Assembly: GCA_028561875.1 (NCBI GenBank)
Contig: JAQQTI010000001.1
Location: 310,001-374,000, forward strand
Source: Methanomassiliicoccaceae archaeon COG_1
GTDB lineage: Archaea; Thermoplasmatota; Thermoplasmata; Methanomassiliicoccales; Methanomethylophilaceae
Direction: 5' to 3'
Length of the DNA: 64,000 nt
The notes below the pieces were generated by a model. That model had not been told where the DNA came from. It saw nothing but the letters and a program-made list of their open reading frames with translations, and did no database searches. How positions within the stretch are numbered: the first letter of the stretch is position 1; each line of letters starts with the position of its first letter. Position numbers and translations under genes: made by a program. Of the stretch, positions 8,550 to 17,386 are shown one piece after another.

Positions 8550-9236
8550 ATGGTCGACTGGGTACCCAAAACGAGGCTGGGGCACATGGTCCTGAACGAA
8601 GAGGTGAAGACCATGAGTGAAGCCCTCGCCACGAAGCTCCCGCTTCGCGAGGCCGAAATCGTCGACGTTCTCCTGCCCGACCTTCAGGACGAGGTCATCA
8701 ACCTCAAAATGGTCCAGAGGATGACCGACTCCGGGAGGAGGGTCAGGTTCGCCGTGACCTGCATCGTCGGGAACGGCGACGGGTTCATCGGCGTCGGCAG
8801 AGCGAAGGGCAAAGAGGTCGGGCCGACCATCAAGAAGGCCATCGACAACGCCAAACTGAACATCATCGAGATCAAGAGGGGCTGTGGCTCCTGGGAGTGC
8901 GGCTGTGGGACCGTGCACACCCTGCCCTTCGAGGTGGTAGGGCGGTCCGGTTCCGTCACCGTTACCCTACGCCCCGCCCCCCGCGGCATCGGACTCGCCG
9001 TCGGTGACGTCGCTAAGAGCCTGCTCACCCTCGCGGGCGTGCACGACTCCTGGGGCTTCGTTACCGGGAACACGAAGACCAAGGTCAACTACTGCGAGGC
9101 CACGTTCGACGCCCTCAGGCAGACCGTCAAGATGAGGGTCACCGAGGAGCAGGCCGATAGGCTCAACATCGCCACCGGCCCCGTCGGGCTCGCCGCGCCC
9201 GAGGAGAACAGCGGCTTCGAAGGGGAGGGTGAATGA
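8550..9236 (+). CDS. rps5: Ribosomal protein S5 (uS5)
   Basis: 228-residue 30S fidelity protein. WVPKTRLGHMVLNEEVKTM at the N-terminus, the double-stranded-RNA-binding S5 motif (RRVRFAVTCIVGNGDGFIGV, about 67-86) and the C-terminal fold (LRPAPRGIGLAVGDVAKSLL) are clear. The acidic tail is poorly conserved. ATG 8550 lies one base after the L18 stop. Confidence 0.96.
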   Translation: MVDWVPKTRLGHMVLNEEVKTMSEALATKLPLREAEIVDVLLPDLQDEVINLKMVQRMTDSGRRVRFAVTCIVGNGDGFIGVGRAKGKEVGPTIKKAIDNAKLNIIEIKRGCGSWECGCGTVHTLPFEVVGRSGSVTVTLRPAPRGIGLAVGDVAKSLLTLAGVHDSWGFVTGNTKTKVNYCEATFDALRQTVKMRVTEEQADRLNIATGPVGLAAPEENSGFEGEGE

Positions 9237-9238
9237 AG

Positions 9239-9706
9239 ATGGCAGCATATGCGGTCATCCGCGTCCTCGGCCAGGTTGGAGTCGCCTACGATATCCAGCA
9301 CACCATGAGGCTGCTGGGCGTCAACAGGGCTAACCATTGCTCTGTCGTGCCGGTAAACGACTCCACCACGGGCATGCTGAACGTTGTGAAGGACTACTGT
9401 ACCTTCGGCGTCATCGACAAGGAGACCCTGGCGCAGATGATCAGAGAGCGCGGCATGTCCGTCGGTGACAGACCCATTACCGACGATTACGTCAAGGGGA
9501 ATTCCGAGTTCGCCGATATCGCGGCCCTCGCCGAGGCGGTCGCCGCCGGCGAGGCGTCCTTCAGGGACGTCAAGGGAATGAAGACCGTGTTCCGCCTCCA
9601 CCCCCCGATCAAGGGGTACGAGGGCAACAAGCGCCCGTACAAGACAGGGGGGGCGCTTGGGAACAGGGGAGACAACATCAACGACCTCATCAAGAGGATG
9701 CTCTGA
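9239..9706 (+). CDS. rpl30: Ribosomal protein L30 (uL30)
   Basis: 155 residues, the long archaeal/eukaryotic L7-like form. YAVIRVLGQVGVAYDIQHTM then RLLGVNRANHCSVVPV identify it. Two ATGs compete: 9233 overlaps the S5 stop, while 9239 has GGTGA six bases upstream; I prefer 9239, which leaves MAAYAVIRV. The C-terminus with FRLHPPIKGYEGNKRPYKTG is typical of archaeal L30. Confidence 0.94.
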   Translation: MAAYAVIRVLGQVGVAYDIQHTMRLLGVNRANHCSVVPVNDSTTGMLNVVKDYCTFGVIDKETLAQMIRERGMSVGDRPITDDYVKGNSEFADIAALAEAVAAGEASFRDVKGMKTVFRLHPPIKGYEGNKRPYKTGGALGNRGDNINDLIKRML

Positions 9707-9715
9707 GGGATCCAA

Positions 9716-10138
9716 ATGCCCAGCAGAACCAAGAAATTCAGAGGCAAGCGCACCCACGGGCGCGGAAAGAAGTCCGGAAGGGGAGCCGGCATCATCGGTG
9801 GCCACGGACAGGCCGGCCTCAGCAAGACCGGCAAGATCGGGATGCTGAAGTACGACCGCGACCACTTCGGGCGGCACGGGTTCAAGAGGCCACAGTCCGT
9901 TGTGAAGGCGAACGTCGTCATGAACGTCTGCGACCTCCCGCGGGAGATGGACCGCCTCGTCGAGGCGGGTTTCGCAAAGAAAGACGGCGACAAGTATGTA
10001 GTCAACCTCACCGATGCGGGCATCGACAAGCTTCTCGGTAGCGGGAACATCGGTGTCGCGGTCGTCGTGACCGTGGCCGAGGCCTCCGGGAAAGCAAAAC
10101 AGAAAGTCGAAGCGGCCGGCGGCTCGATCGCTGAGTGA
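9716..10138 (+). CDS. rpl15: Ribosomal protein L15 (uL15)
   Basis: 140-residue 50S assembly protein. The glycine- and basic-rich N-terminus (KFRGKRTHGRGKKSGRGAGI) and VTVAEASGKAKQKVEAAGGS at the C-terminus are standard. It is the last ribosomal gene of the cluster and is followed at once by secY. Confidence 0.95.
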   Translation: MPSRTKKFRGKRTHGRGKKSGRGAGIIGGHGQAGLSKTGKIGMLKYDRDHFGRHGFKRPQSVVKANVVMNVCDLPREMDRLVEAGFAKKDGDKYVVNLTDAGIDKLLGSGNIGVAVVVTVAEASGKAKQKVEAAGGSIAE

Positions 10139-10152
10139 GGAAGGTTATACAG

Positions 10153-11706
10153 ATGGCGGATGATGAGAAACCGAGCTTGTTGTACAAGGTTAAACCCGTC
10201 GGCGACAGGCTCCCCGCAGTCAAGCGCCCGGAGGGGCACGTCCACTTCCGGACCAAGATGATGTGGGTCATTGTCATCCTGGTGCTGTACTTCATAATGT
10301 CAAACGTCTATGTCTGGGGCCTCGACCAGGAGAAGTCCCTCGACATATTCGCTCAGTACAGAACCATCATGGCAGGGGCCTCGGGAACGGTACTTCAGCT
10401 GGGCATCGGCCCGATAGTCACCGCCTCGATCATCATGCAGTTGTTCGTCGGCGCGAAGATAATAAAGCTGGACCTCAGCAACAAGAAGGACAAGGCCTGC
10501 TACCAGTCCGTCCTGAAGGTGCTGGTCCTGGTGATGATCTTCGTGGAGGCGGTGCCGCAGGTCTTCGGATACCTGGTGCCCTCTAGTACGTTCGAGGGAA
10601 TGTTCGGGACCAGCGGCGCGAAGCTGATGATCATCCTCCAGCTGTTCGTCGGTTCGTACATCGTGTTCCTCTTCGACGAGGTGGTGTCGAAATGGGGCAT
10701 CGGCAGCGGCATCTCGCTGTTCATTGCCGCAGGGGTGGCGCAGGCCATATTCACGGGTACCCTGAACTGGTATCCCGTGGATACGAGCAATTCGCTGAGC
10801 GATTACTCGCTTACCAACCCGCCGGCCGGCACGATCCCCAAGGCGATTTACATACTCATGAACACCAACTCGGCGGACATGGCGTCGGGCGGGTACGAGC
10901 AGATATTCCTGGGTCAGCCCAATCCTATGATAGCCCTGGTGGGGACAATCGCAATCTTCCTCATCGTGGTCTATCTCGAGTCCAGCCGTATTGAGTTGCC
11001 TCTGGCCCATGGCAAAGCTAGAGGGGCGAGGGGAAGGTACCCGATCAAGCTGATGTACGCGAGCAACATCCCGGTCATCCTGATGTCTGCCCTGCTGGCC
11101 AACGTGAGTATGGTATGTCTGTTGCTGTACACCAACGATGCCCTCAGTGGGATTCCGCTGCTCGGCGGTAACGGCAACCTCGGCCACTTCGCAGACGGCT
11201 CCACCACCGCAACGGGGGGCATGGCGTGGTACCTGTCGACCCCGCAGGGCCTTACGGATTGGCTCTTGCCGATACTGAATCCGGCTGACTACGGTAACGG
11301 GCACAGTGTGGTGCAGAATCTGTGCCACGTCACCATATACATGTCCATCATGGTGGCCGGTTCGATCATGTTTGCCAAGTTCTGGGTGGAGACCACGAAC
11401 CTGGGGGCGGAATCGGTTGCAAGGAACATTCAGAGGAGTGGGATGCAGATACCAGGATTCAGGCGCGAACCCCGGGTCCTTAAGAGGGTGCTCGACAGAT
11501 ACATACCGACAATCACTATACTCTCGGGGGCCCTGATCGGCCTGTTAGCCGCTCTGGCTGATATGATCGGGACCACGGGCAATGCCACCGGTACGGGCCT
11601 GTTGCTTACCGTGGGGATCATCATCAGGTTCTACGAGGCCGTCGGCCGCGAGCAGATGATGGAGATGAATCCCATGATGAGGAGCTTCTTCGGCGGTGAG
11701 GAGTGA
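10153..11706 (+). CDS. secY: Protein translocase channel SecY
   Basis: 517 residues with about ten hydrophobic spans. SecY forms the membrane channel for Sec-dependent secretion and membrane insertion. The plug/TM2 region (GASGTVLQLGIGPIVTASII) and the cytosolic loop with PIKLMYASNIPVILMSALL are SecY/Sec61 hallmarks. ATG 10153 is chosen over GTG 10135 because GAGGAAGG sits upstream. It is longer than average, with an enlarged external loop around residues 345-390. Confidence 0.96.
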   Translation: MADDEKPSLLYKVKPVGDRLPAVKRPEGHVHFRTKMMWVIVILVLYFIMSNVYVWGLDQEKSLDIFAQYRTIMAGASGTVLQLGIGPIVTASIIMQLFVGAKIIKLDLSNKKDKACYQSVLKVLVLVMIFVEAVPQVFGYLVPSSTFEGMFGTSGAKLMIILQLFVGSYIVFLFDEVVSKWGIGSGISLFIAAGVAQAIFTGTLNWYPVDTSNSLSDYSLTNPPAGTIPKAIYILMNTNSADMASGGYEQIFLGQPNPMIALVGTIAIFLIVVYLESSRIELPLAHGKARGARGRYPIKLMYASNIPVILMSALLANVSMVCLLLYTNDALSGIPLLGGNGNLGHFADGSTTATGGMAWYLSTPQGLTDWLLPILNPADYGNGHSVVQNLCHVTIYMSIMVAGSIMFAKFWVETTNLGAESVARNIQRSGMQIPGFRREPRVLKRVLDRYIPTITILSGALIGLLAALADMIGTTGNATGTGLLLTVGIIIRFYEAVGREQMMEMNPMMRSFFGGEE

Positions 11707-11711
11707 AGTCC

Positions 11712-12401
11712 ATGCCGAACCCCGGAAGTCCCGAGCAGATACGCGCCATGCAGGCTGCCCAGCCTCCGCCGATGATGCCCAAGAACACCATGATCGGGAT
11801 GATGTTCACCATGGTCATCCTCCTGGTCGTTACCCAGTTCAGGGAGCAGATCGGCAGGGCCCTCGACGTCGTGTTCCGTTTCATCGACATGGGCGGTGAG
11901 GAGCCCGTGCTCACCCTGGTCATCTGCGGAGTGATCATGATCACACTCAGCACGGTGATCAGGAGCTTCTTCATAGACCCGGTCAAGCAGGCCAGGAACC
12001 AGCACATAAACAGGGAGTTCCAGAGTGAGATGAAGCAGGCCCGCCTGGACAACAACCTGTACAAGCTGAAGAAGCTCCAGGAGGAGCAACCCAAGATGTT
12101 GGAGGCGTCGATGTCGCAGAACACGGACATGATGAAAATCATGCCCGTGACCATGCTCATCATCATCCCCATATACGCCTGGGTCTACTACTTTGTCACC
12201 AACACAGTGGCGGATGCTGGGAACCTTGTCATAGACATGCCATGGGGGACCGCGGACCTCAAGGACAACGTGTGGATCATGCCCGTGTGGATTGTGATCT
12301 ACACCCTCATCAGCCTGCCCCTCGGGCAGCTCGAAAACAAGCTTATGCAGCATTGGCGCCTCGGGAAGAGACTCGAGGAAGTCAACAGGGAATTCGTATG
12401 A
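11712..12401 (+). CDS. DUF106/EMC3-like (archaeal YidC-like) membrane protein
   Basis: 229 residues. A first membrane span (about residues 27-45) and a second (70-85) are followed by a cytosolic charged coiled-coil region (NQHINREFQSEMKQARLDNN and onward) and further membrane segments near the C-terminus. This is the layout of DUF106 proteins, the archaeal relatives of YidC/Oxa1 and EMC3 that aid membrane-protein insertion. Its position after secY supports the role. ATG 11712 is preferred over GTG 11703. Confidence 0.85.
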   Translation: MPNPGSPEQIRAMQAAQPPPMMPKNTMIGMMFTMVILLVVTQFREQIGRALDVVFRFIDMGGEEPVLTLVICGVIMITLSTVIRSFFIDPVKQARNQHINREFQSEMKQARLDNNLYKLKKLQEEQPKMLEASMSQNTDMMKIMPVTMLIIIPIYAWVYYFVTNTVADAGNLVIDMPWGTADLKDNVWIMPVWIVIYTLISLPLGQLENKLMQHWRLGKRLEEVNREFV

Positions 12402-13918
12402 GGATCACGATCAGCGGCCCTCCCGGCTCCGGGAAGACCACTGTCTGCGACAGGCTCTCCGAGGAGCTCGGGCTGAAGGCAGCCGTCTTCGGGAAACTCT
12501 TCAGGGACCTCGCTGCGGATAAGGGCATGACACTCGGAGAGCTCAGCGAGCTCGCTGAGAGGGATCCGTCGGTGGACCGGAGTATCGACGACGAGATTGT
12601 CGCCATCGCCCGCAGTAATCCAGACATAATCCTGGAATCGCGCCTCTCGGCGCATATGCTCACCCGCAACGGCTTGGACGCGCTGCGCGTCTATCTCGAC
12701 GCCAGCCCCGAGGTGAGGCTGAAGAGGATCGGCGGTCGCGAGGGTAAGGACGTGGAGAAGGCGAAGGAGGAGACGCTCCAGCGCCAGACGTCGGAGGCCA
12801 AGAGATACATGCAGTACTACGGCATCGACATCGCCGACATGAGCGTCTACGATCTCGTCATCAACACCGATGACCTCGCTCCTGACGAGGTCCTGCAGAG
12901 GGTGCTCGATGCCGTTCGCGTACGAAAGATGGCCGTCAAGGACCCCAAGGCTCTTCCTGACCGGTGGGGGAAGCGCCCCTCGGATAGGACGATCGGCGAG
13001 TTGCTTCAGGCGGGCGTGATAGCGCTGGATAAGCCCTCGGGCCCCACCTCGCACCAGGCGGCGGCATGGGTCAAGGGCGCGCTGCACATGGGCAAGGTGG
13101 GGCACGGGGGCACTCTCGACCCGCACGTCAGCGGCGTGCTGCCCATATGCACCGGTAGGGCGGTGCGCCTTACCGACGTGGTACTTTCCTCGGATAAGGA
13201 GTACGTATGCCTCATGACACTTCACGGCGACGTCCCCGAGGATAGGGTGAGGGGGGTGTTCGCCGAGTTCACCGGGAGGATTTACCAGCTCCCGCCGGTG
13301 CGCTCCGCCGTCAGGAGGCAGCTGAGGATTCGCCGCATAAAGGAGCTCGAGGTCCTTGAGATCAGCGGGAGGGAAGTCCTATTCCGCGTCTCCTGTGATG
13401 CCGGGATGTACGTGCGCACGCTATGTTCTGACATCGGCGAGGTGCTGCTCTGCGGGACGTCGATGACCGAACTGAGGAGAACCCGCTCCGGGCGCATGCG
13501 GGAGAAGGATGCTGCCACCTTGCAAGAGCTCACCGATGCATATATCTTCTGGCAGCAGGATGGCGATGGTGCGTGGCTGCGTTCGATGGTGCGCCCCATG
13601 GAGGCCCTTGTGCAACCGTTGCCATGGGTGATCGCGAAGGCGACCGCAGTCGACGCGGTCTGCCATGGTGCCGACCTCTCCGTCAAGGGGGTGCACATGC
13701 TCGACCCCGGCATCCGGAAGAACGCCCTCGTCGCGGTCATGACCGCAAAAGGAGAACTCGTCGCTCTCGGGAAGATGGCGATGTCCAGTGACAGGGTGAT
13801 GAAGGCCGACTCCGGGGTGGCCGTCCGTACCGAGCGCGTGCTCATGGACCCTGGCCACTATCCCCGTATGTGGCGGTTCTCCACCGACCTCAAGGGCCTT
13901 TCCGGCGCGGGCGACTGA
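12398..13918 (+). CDS. Cytidylate kinase - Cbf5 (TruB-family pseudouridine synthase) fusion
   Basis: 506 residues in one uninterrupted frame. Residues 1-178 are an archaeal cytidylate kinase with P-loop GPPGSGKT (7-14), making CDP from CMP. Residues from about 185 form Cbf5: the lead-in GVIALDKPSGPTSHQ, the catalytic loop GHGGTLDPHVSGVLPI with the nucleophile Asp241, and a C-terminal PUA domain (about 405-490). Cbf5 is the catalytic subunit of H/ACA RNPs and can modify tRNA U55. In many archaea cmk and cbf5 are separate neighbours. The gene starts inside the DUF106 stop (ATGA). Confidence 0.9.
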   Translation: MRITISGPPGSGKTTVCDRLSEELGLKAAVFGKLFRDLAADKGMTLGELSELAERDPSVDRSIDDEIVAIARSNPDIILESRLSAHMLTRNGLDALRVYLDASPEVRLKRIGGREGKDVEKAKEETLQRQTSEAKRYMQYYGIDIADMSVYDLVINTDDLAPDEVLQRVLDAVRVRKMAVKDPKALPDRWGKRPSDRTIGELLQAGVIALDKPSGPTSHQAAAWVKGALHMGKVGHGGTLDPHVSGVLPICTGRAVRLTDVVLSSDKEYVCLMTLHGDVPEDRVRGVFAEFTGRIYQLPPVRSAVRRQLRIRRIKELEVLEISGREVLFRVSCDAGMYVRTLCSDIGEVLLCGTSMTELRRTRSGRMREKDAATLQELTDAYIFWQQDGDGAWLRSMVRPMEALVQPLPWVIAKATAVDAVCHGADLSVKGVHMLDPGIRKNALVAVMTAKGELVALGKMAMSSDRVMKADSGVAVRTERVLMDPGHYPRMWRFSTDLKGLSGAGD

Positions 13919-13924
13919 ACCAGA

Positions 13925-13937
13925 CTATTTTTAAAGG
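13925..13937 (+). promoter_or_regulatory. Archaeal TATA box (leaderless-type promoter)
   Basis: CTATTTTTAAAGG just after the fusion gene stop. The box lies about 25 bases before ATG 13956, the spacing expected when transcription starts at or next to the start codon. Confidence 0.6.
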
Positions 13938-13955
13938 TACTGCGATTGCGGGGAG

Positions 13956-14297
13956 ATGGGAATCTTCTCGAAGAGGGAGACCGTTTTCGAGGCCTCGGAT
14001 GTCCGTATCGGGGAAGTCGATCCGAGGAACGAGACGGGCACCGGCTACAGAAACATCCTGCGGTTCGACTATCCGGTTAAGAGACACCGGCAGGTGCGCG
14101 CCCACGTGGAGTCGGACGCCCCGATAGACCTCGTCATCGCCTACAGCGGCGGCAAAATGGCTGCTCACGGGGAGGGACTGACCTGCGGCGACGTGGGGCC
14201 GGTGGAGAGCGAGGCCCCAGGGATGGGTCTGATCGTGGGAATCAACCCTGGTGACAGGGCGACCTTCTCCGTAACGGTATGGACGGACAGACCATGA
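13956..14297 (+). CDS. Conserved-looking hypothetical protein
   Basis: 113 residues, soluble, no signal peptide. The sequence alternates beta-prone stretches (YRNILRFDYPVKRHRQVRAH, DLVIAYSGGKMAAH, GLIVGINPGDRATFSVTVW) and may form a compact beta domain; I do not recognise a family. It has its own TATA box and overlaps the next membrane-protein gene by 19 bases, so the two are probably co-transcribed. Confidence 0.6.
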   Translation: MGIFSKRETVFEASDVRIGEVDPRNETGTGYRNILRFDYPVKRHRQVRAHVESDAPIDLVIAYSGGKMAAHGEGLTCGDVGPVESEAPGMGLIVGINPGDRATFSVTVWTDRP

Positions 14298-15424
14298 AGC
14301 GCCAGAACCTGTCACTCGGAAGGCTGAAAGTCCCGCAGTGGGACGAGGGGATTACGCCCGGCACGTCTGTCATGCGCAATATGGACAAGGCTCTCCTTGC
14401 CATATGGCTTCTAGCGCTCGTCGGATGCTTCGCGTTCTACATCTACTCCTCATACGTCGTCCCCGATGACGACGATCTCAGCAAGTTCAGCGCCATGCAG
14501 TACATGGCTCTACCCTTCGCCGTGGTAGGTTTCGCGTTCATGGCGTACAGACGGAACATCTTGCCCATAATCGCGCTGGTGGTCCTGGGTGCGGCGATGG
14601 TCATCGCCAAGGTTCCGTTTATCTACATCTACATCACGCTTTTTATCCTAGTCGGCGCGGCCGGCGTGGCCTGCGTGGTGTGTGCGCTGCAGAGGCTGGT
14701 GTTCTACCGCGTCATGCGCAGGGTGAGGTACCTCAACGTAAAGCAGAAGCTCGGCGCATGGGACCGTCTCGCCGCGTTCGTGTTTAACGTTCCTCCGGAC
14801 GTGGACACGAGGAACATCGAGGTTACAGTCTCGCAGTTCACCAAGGCCTTCCCTTGGAGGGACATGCTGCAGACCGTCTGGCTGGGCATGGGCGTAGGCA
14901 TGATTTTCTGGATATACATCACCCTCAACCCGACGTTCGCGATGGTCGTGGACGCCGGTGAGGCGTCGATGTTCGTGTTCACTGTGATGCTCTATGTGCC
15001 AGTCATCATCCTGCCCTTCTCCATTTTCCGCAGCATGGATGCGAGGATAACCACCAACTTCCGCGAGTTCCATCTCTACAACGGTGCGATTGCCACCTTG
15101 AGCAGGATGGCCATCCCAGTCTTCGCCGCGTTCGTCTACGCACTGATAGCGATGGAGTCCGACTTCGAGGATGCGGTGAAGTACATCGCGCTCTCCGGGG
15201 TCCTCATCCTCGTGATTGTCGCCTCGGTGTCAATCATCTACTACTACACCATGGAAGCGGACGCCGTGAGGGACATAGGCAAGAAGTGGGGAATATTCAT
15301 GCCGGTTCCCCTCCTGGTCAGCCTCAGGGCGGAGACCGACGAGGAACCATGGGACTTCCCCGCGACTCCGGAGAGGGACGAGGCGGACATGGGCTCGGTG
15401 AGCTTGCCTGCCCCCAAGAAGTGA
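14279..15424 (+). CDS. Polytopic membrane protein of unknown function
   Basis: 381 residues with about eight hydrophobic spans (near 38-58, 72-90, 94-110, 112-138, 200-220, 225-250, 270-290, 300-322) and a cytosolic basic loop (about 141-185). The C-terminus is hydrophilic and acidic. No transporter motif stands out. It overlaps the upstream 113-residue gene, and its stop abuts the stop of the convergent gene at 15425. Confidence 0.7.
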   Translation: MDGQTMKRQNLSLGRLKVPQWDEGITPGTSVMRNMDKALLAIWLLALVGCFAFYIYSSYVVPDDDDLSKFSAMQYMALPFAVVGFAFMAYRRNILPIIALVVLGAAMVIAKVPFIYIYITLFILVGAAGVACVVCALQRLVFYRVMRRVRYLNVKQKLGAWDRLAAFVFNVPPDVDTRNIEVTVSQFTKAFPWRDMLQTVWLGMGVGMIFWIYITLNPTFAMVVDAGEASMFVFTVMLYVPVIILPFSIFRSMDARITTNFREFHLYNGAIATLSRMAIPVFAAFVYALIAMESDFEDAVKYIALSGVLILVIVASVSIIYYYTMEADAVRDIGKKWGIFMPVPLLVSLRAETDEEPWDFPATPERDEADMGSVSLPAPKK

Positions 15425-15862
15425 TCAGTCGTCGTTGAAGCTGGAGTTCCGGCGACCGGGGGCGTCCCAGCCCTCGATTATGGGCTTGAACACCTCGTAG
15501 GATGACATGCCAGGCGTCTTGTGGATCCCGATGAGCTCGGGTTCCCTGCTGTTGGAGACAATGATCCTGTATCTCTGCTCTACGCCGTCGACGACGACCG
15601 GCGCGGCGCCGTAATCCTTTATGGCGCCTATGATACGGTCCGCCATGAACTGTATGTCCTCCGGCGTGAGGGCGTCGGGGACTTTCAGCAAGAAGCAACT
15701 CTCCTCCGTCTCACCGTTGAGTATGAAGTTTATGTCGGAGCCCTCCATCATGCCAGCGAATCTGTTCCCATCAGTGTCATTCTTGGAATGTGCCAGGATG
15801 CCGTTCTTGAACGCATCCGGGAGGTCGATGTAGATCGCCTCCTTCCCGAAGATACTCCACAT
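15425..15862 (-). CDS. Hypothetical protein
   Basis: 145 residues, soluble, start ATG 15862. It contains NFILNGETEESCFLLKVPDA and IIVSNSREPELIGIHKTPGM; I cannot assign a family. An AT-rich CTATAATAG element about 25 bases upstream of the start (around 15882-15890) would serve as TATA box, giving a leaderless transcript. It meets the upstream gene stop to stop. Confidence 0.55.
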   Translation of the reverse strand: MWSIFGKEAIYIDLPDAFKNGILAHSKNDTDGNRFAGMMEGSDINFILNGETEESCFLLKVPDALTPEDIQFMADRIIGAIKDYGAAPVVVDGVEQRYRIIVSNSREPELIGIHKTPGMSSYEVFKPIIEGWDAPGRRNSSFNDD

Positions 15863-15890
15863 GCGTGGAAGATTGGCAAGCCACTATAAT

Positions 15891-16225
15891 AGTGTGCGTC
15901 CGCAACCTTTTATCCTTCGAGCGTCCTCTTCTTCGATGGAGAGCATAGGAAAGGAGATTTGATCGCCCTCTGATTTTATGGGGGGCCCCGGGGTGTAAGT
16001 GGCGTTAGTCCGCCTGGTGTGTCATCTGCTACGGCCTCCAGAAGCGCCAAATATGTCGATCCCTGGTCCGTTTCTTTTAGTTTGATTCCGTTGGTTCTGT
16101 CTTTGTGCTAGGTAGCATAAACCACATCTTTTACGAACGGACCACATATTCCAAGATTTCGATACATTCATCAGGTGTCGAATCGCCGTTATGCTACCGG
16201 GAGACCATCCACACCTGTCCCGCGA
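15891..16225. other. Gene-free interval upstream of trpS
   Basis: About 340 bases of lower-GC, poorly coding sequence. I see no tRNA, no convincing ORF and no clear repeat. It includes a CCTTTTATCC element near 15906-15915, on the side of the minus-strand gene, that could be a promoter. Confidence 0.5.
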
Positions 16226-16235
16226 CTAAATATAA
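16226..16235 (+). promoter_or_regulatory. TATA box of the trpS-pheS operon
   Basis: CTAAATATAA lies about 25 bases before ATG 16260, so the trpS transcript is predicted to have little or no leader. Confidence 0.6.
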
Positions 16236-16259
16236 TGGAAGGGGGTATCGAGGGGCGTC

Positions 16260-17381
16260 ATGGCAGAGGATTTCAAGGTCACACCCTGGGAGGTCACCGG
16301 AGACATCGACTACGACGTCCTGATGCAGAGGTTCGGGACCACACCCATCGACGATGCGCTGATGCGGCGCATCGCGGGTTACGGGGAGCCACACCACATG
16401 CTGCGCAGGGGGATATTCTACTGCCACCGCGACCTCGGTCGCATCCTTGACGAGTACGACAGGGGCAACAGATTCGTTCTTTACACCGGGAGGGGGCCGT
16501 CCGGCAACACCCACCTAGGGCACATCATGCCGTGGATATTCAACAAGTGGGCACAGGACACCTTCAAGGTCGACATGCTCTTCCAGATGACGGATGACGA
16601 GAAGTTCCTTTTCAAGGATCTCTCCCTCTGCGACACGAGGAGCATGGCCTACGAGAACGCCCTCGACTTCGCCGCCCTCGGGTTCAACCCGGACCGTACG
16701 AAAATCATCCTCGACACCGAGAACATAAAGACGCTGTACCCGATAGCGCTAGAGGTCTCGAAGAGGATCACATTATCCACCGCGAAGGCGGTGTTCGGCT
16801 TCGACGGCGAGTCCAACATAGGTAGGATATTCTTCACGTCACTCGAGGCGGCACCCGCCTTCCTTCCCACGATTCAATCGGAGAGGCAGGTGCCCGTCCT
16901 CATTCCATGCGGCATCGACCAGGATCCGCACTTCCGCGCCGCAAGGGATGTGGCGCCGAGGATGCATTGTCCCAAACCCGGGATGGTGTACTGCAAGATG
17001 ATGCCTGGGCTTTCCGGTACGGACAAGATGTCCTCCTCCGACGAAATGGCTACCATATACACCACTGACACGCCGAAGCAGGTCAAGAGAAAGATCGGTC
17101 GGGCGTTCACCGGCGGGTGTGTGAGTATCGGGGAGCAGAGGGAGAAAGGGGGCAATCCCGAGGTCTGCGCCGTGTACAAGTACAACTACTACCTCTTCGA
17201 ACGTGACGATGAGAAGCTCGCCGAGATGGAAAGGAAGTGCAGGGGCGGGGAGATAATGTGCGGCGAGTGCAAGGTCGCGCTCACGCAGAGGATCAACGCG
17301 TTCCTGGAGGAACACCAGGCGAGGAGGGAGGAGGCCAGAGACGCCGTGGATAGGATGGCGTTCGAAGGCTTCGAATGGTGA
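16260..17381 (+). CDS. trpS: Tryptophanyl-tRNA synthetase
   Basis: 373 residues, archaeal/eukaryotic-type class Ic synthetase charging tRNA-Trp. The HIGH motif appears as GPSGNTHLGHIMP (about residues 80-92) and the KMSKS loop as GTDKMSSSDE. LIPCGIDQDPHFRAARDVAPRM-like sequence around the tryptophan pocket is also typical. It overlaps or abuts pheS, so the two synthetases form an operon. Confidence 0.96.
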   Translation: MAEDFKVTPWEVTGDIDYDVLMQRFGTTPIDDALMRRIAGYGEPHHMLRRGIFYCHRDLGRILDEYDRGNRFVLYTGRGPSGNTHLGHIMPWIFNKWAQDTFKVDMLFQMTDDEKFLFKDLSLCDTRSMAYENALDFAALGFNPDRTKIILDTENIKTLYPIALEVSKRITLSTAKAVFGFDGESNIGRIFFTSLEAAPAFLPTIQSERQVPVLIPCGIDQDPHFRAARDVAPRMHCPKPGMVYCKMMPGLSGTDKMSSSDEMATIYTTDTPKQVKRKIGRAFTGGCVSIGEQREKGGNPEVCAVYKYNYYLFERDDEKLAEMERKCRGGEIMCGECKVALTQRINAFLEEHQARREEARDAVDRMAFEGFEW

Positions 17382-17386
17382 TCATC

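Noticed and set aside
10300-11328. 342-codon minus-strand frame over secY
   Set aside because: His/Arg/Asp-rich product typical of an antisense shadow; secY on the plus strand is unmistakable.
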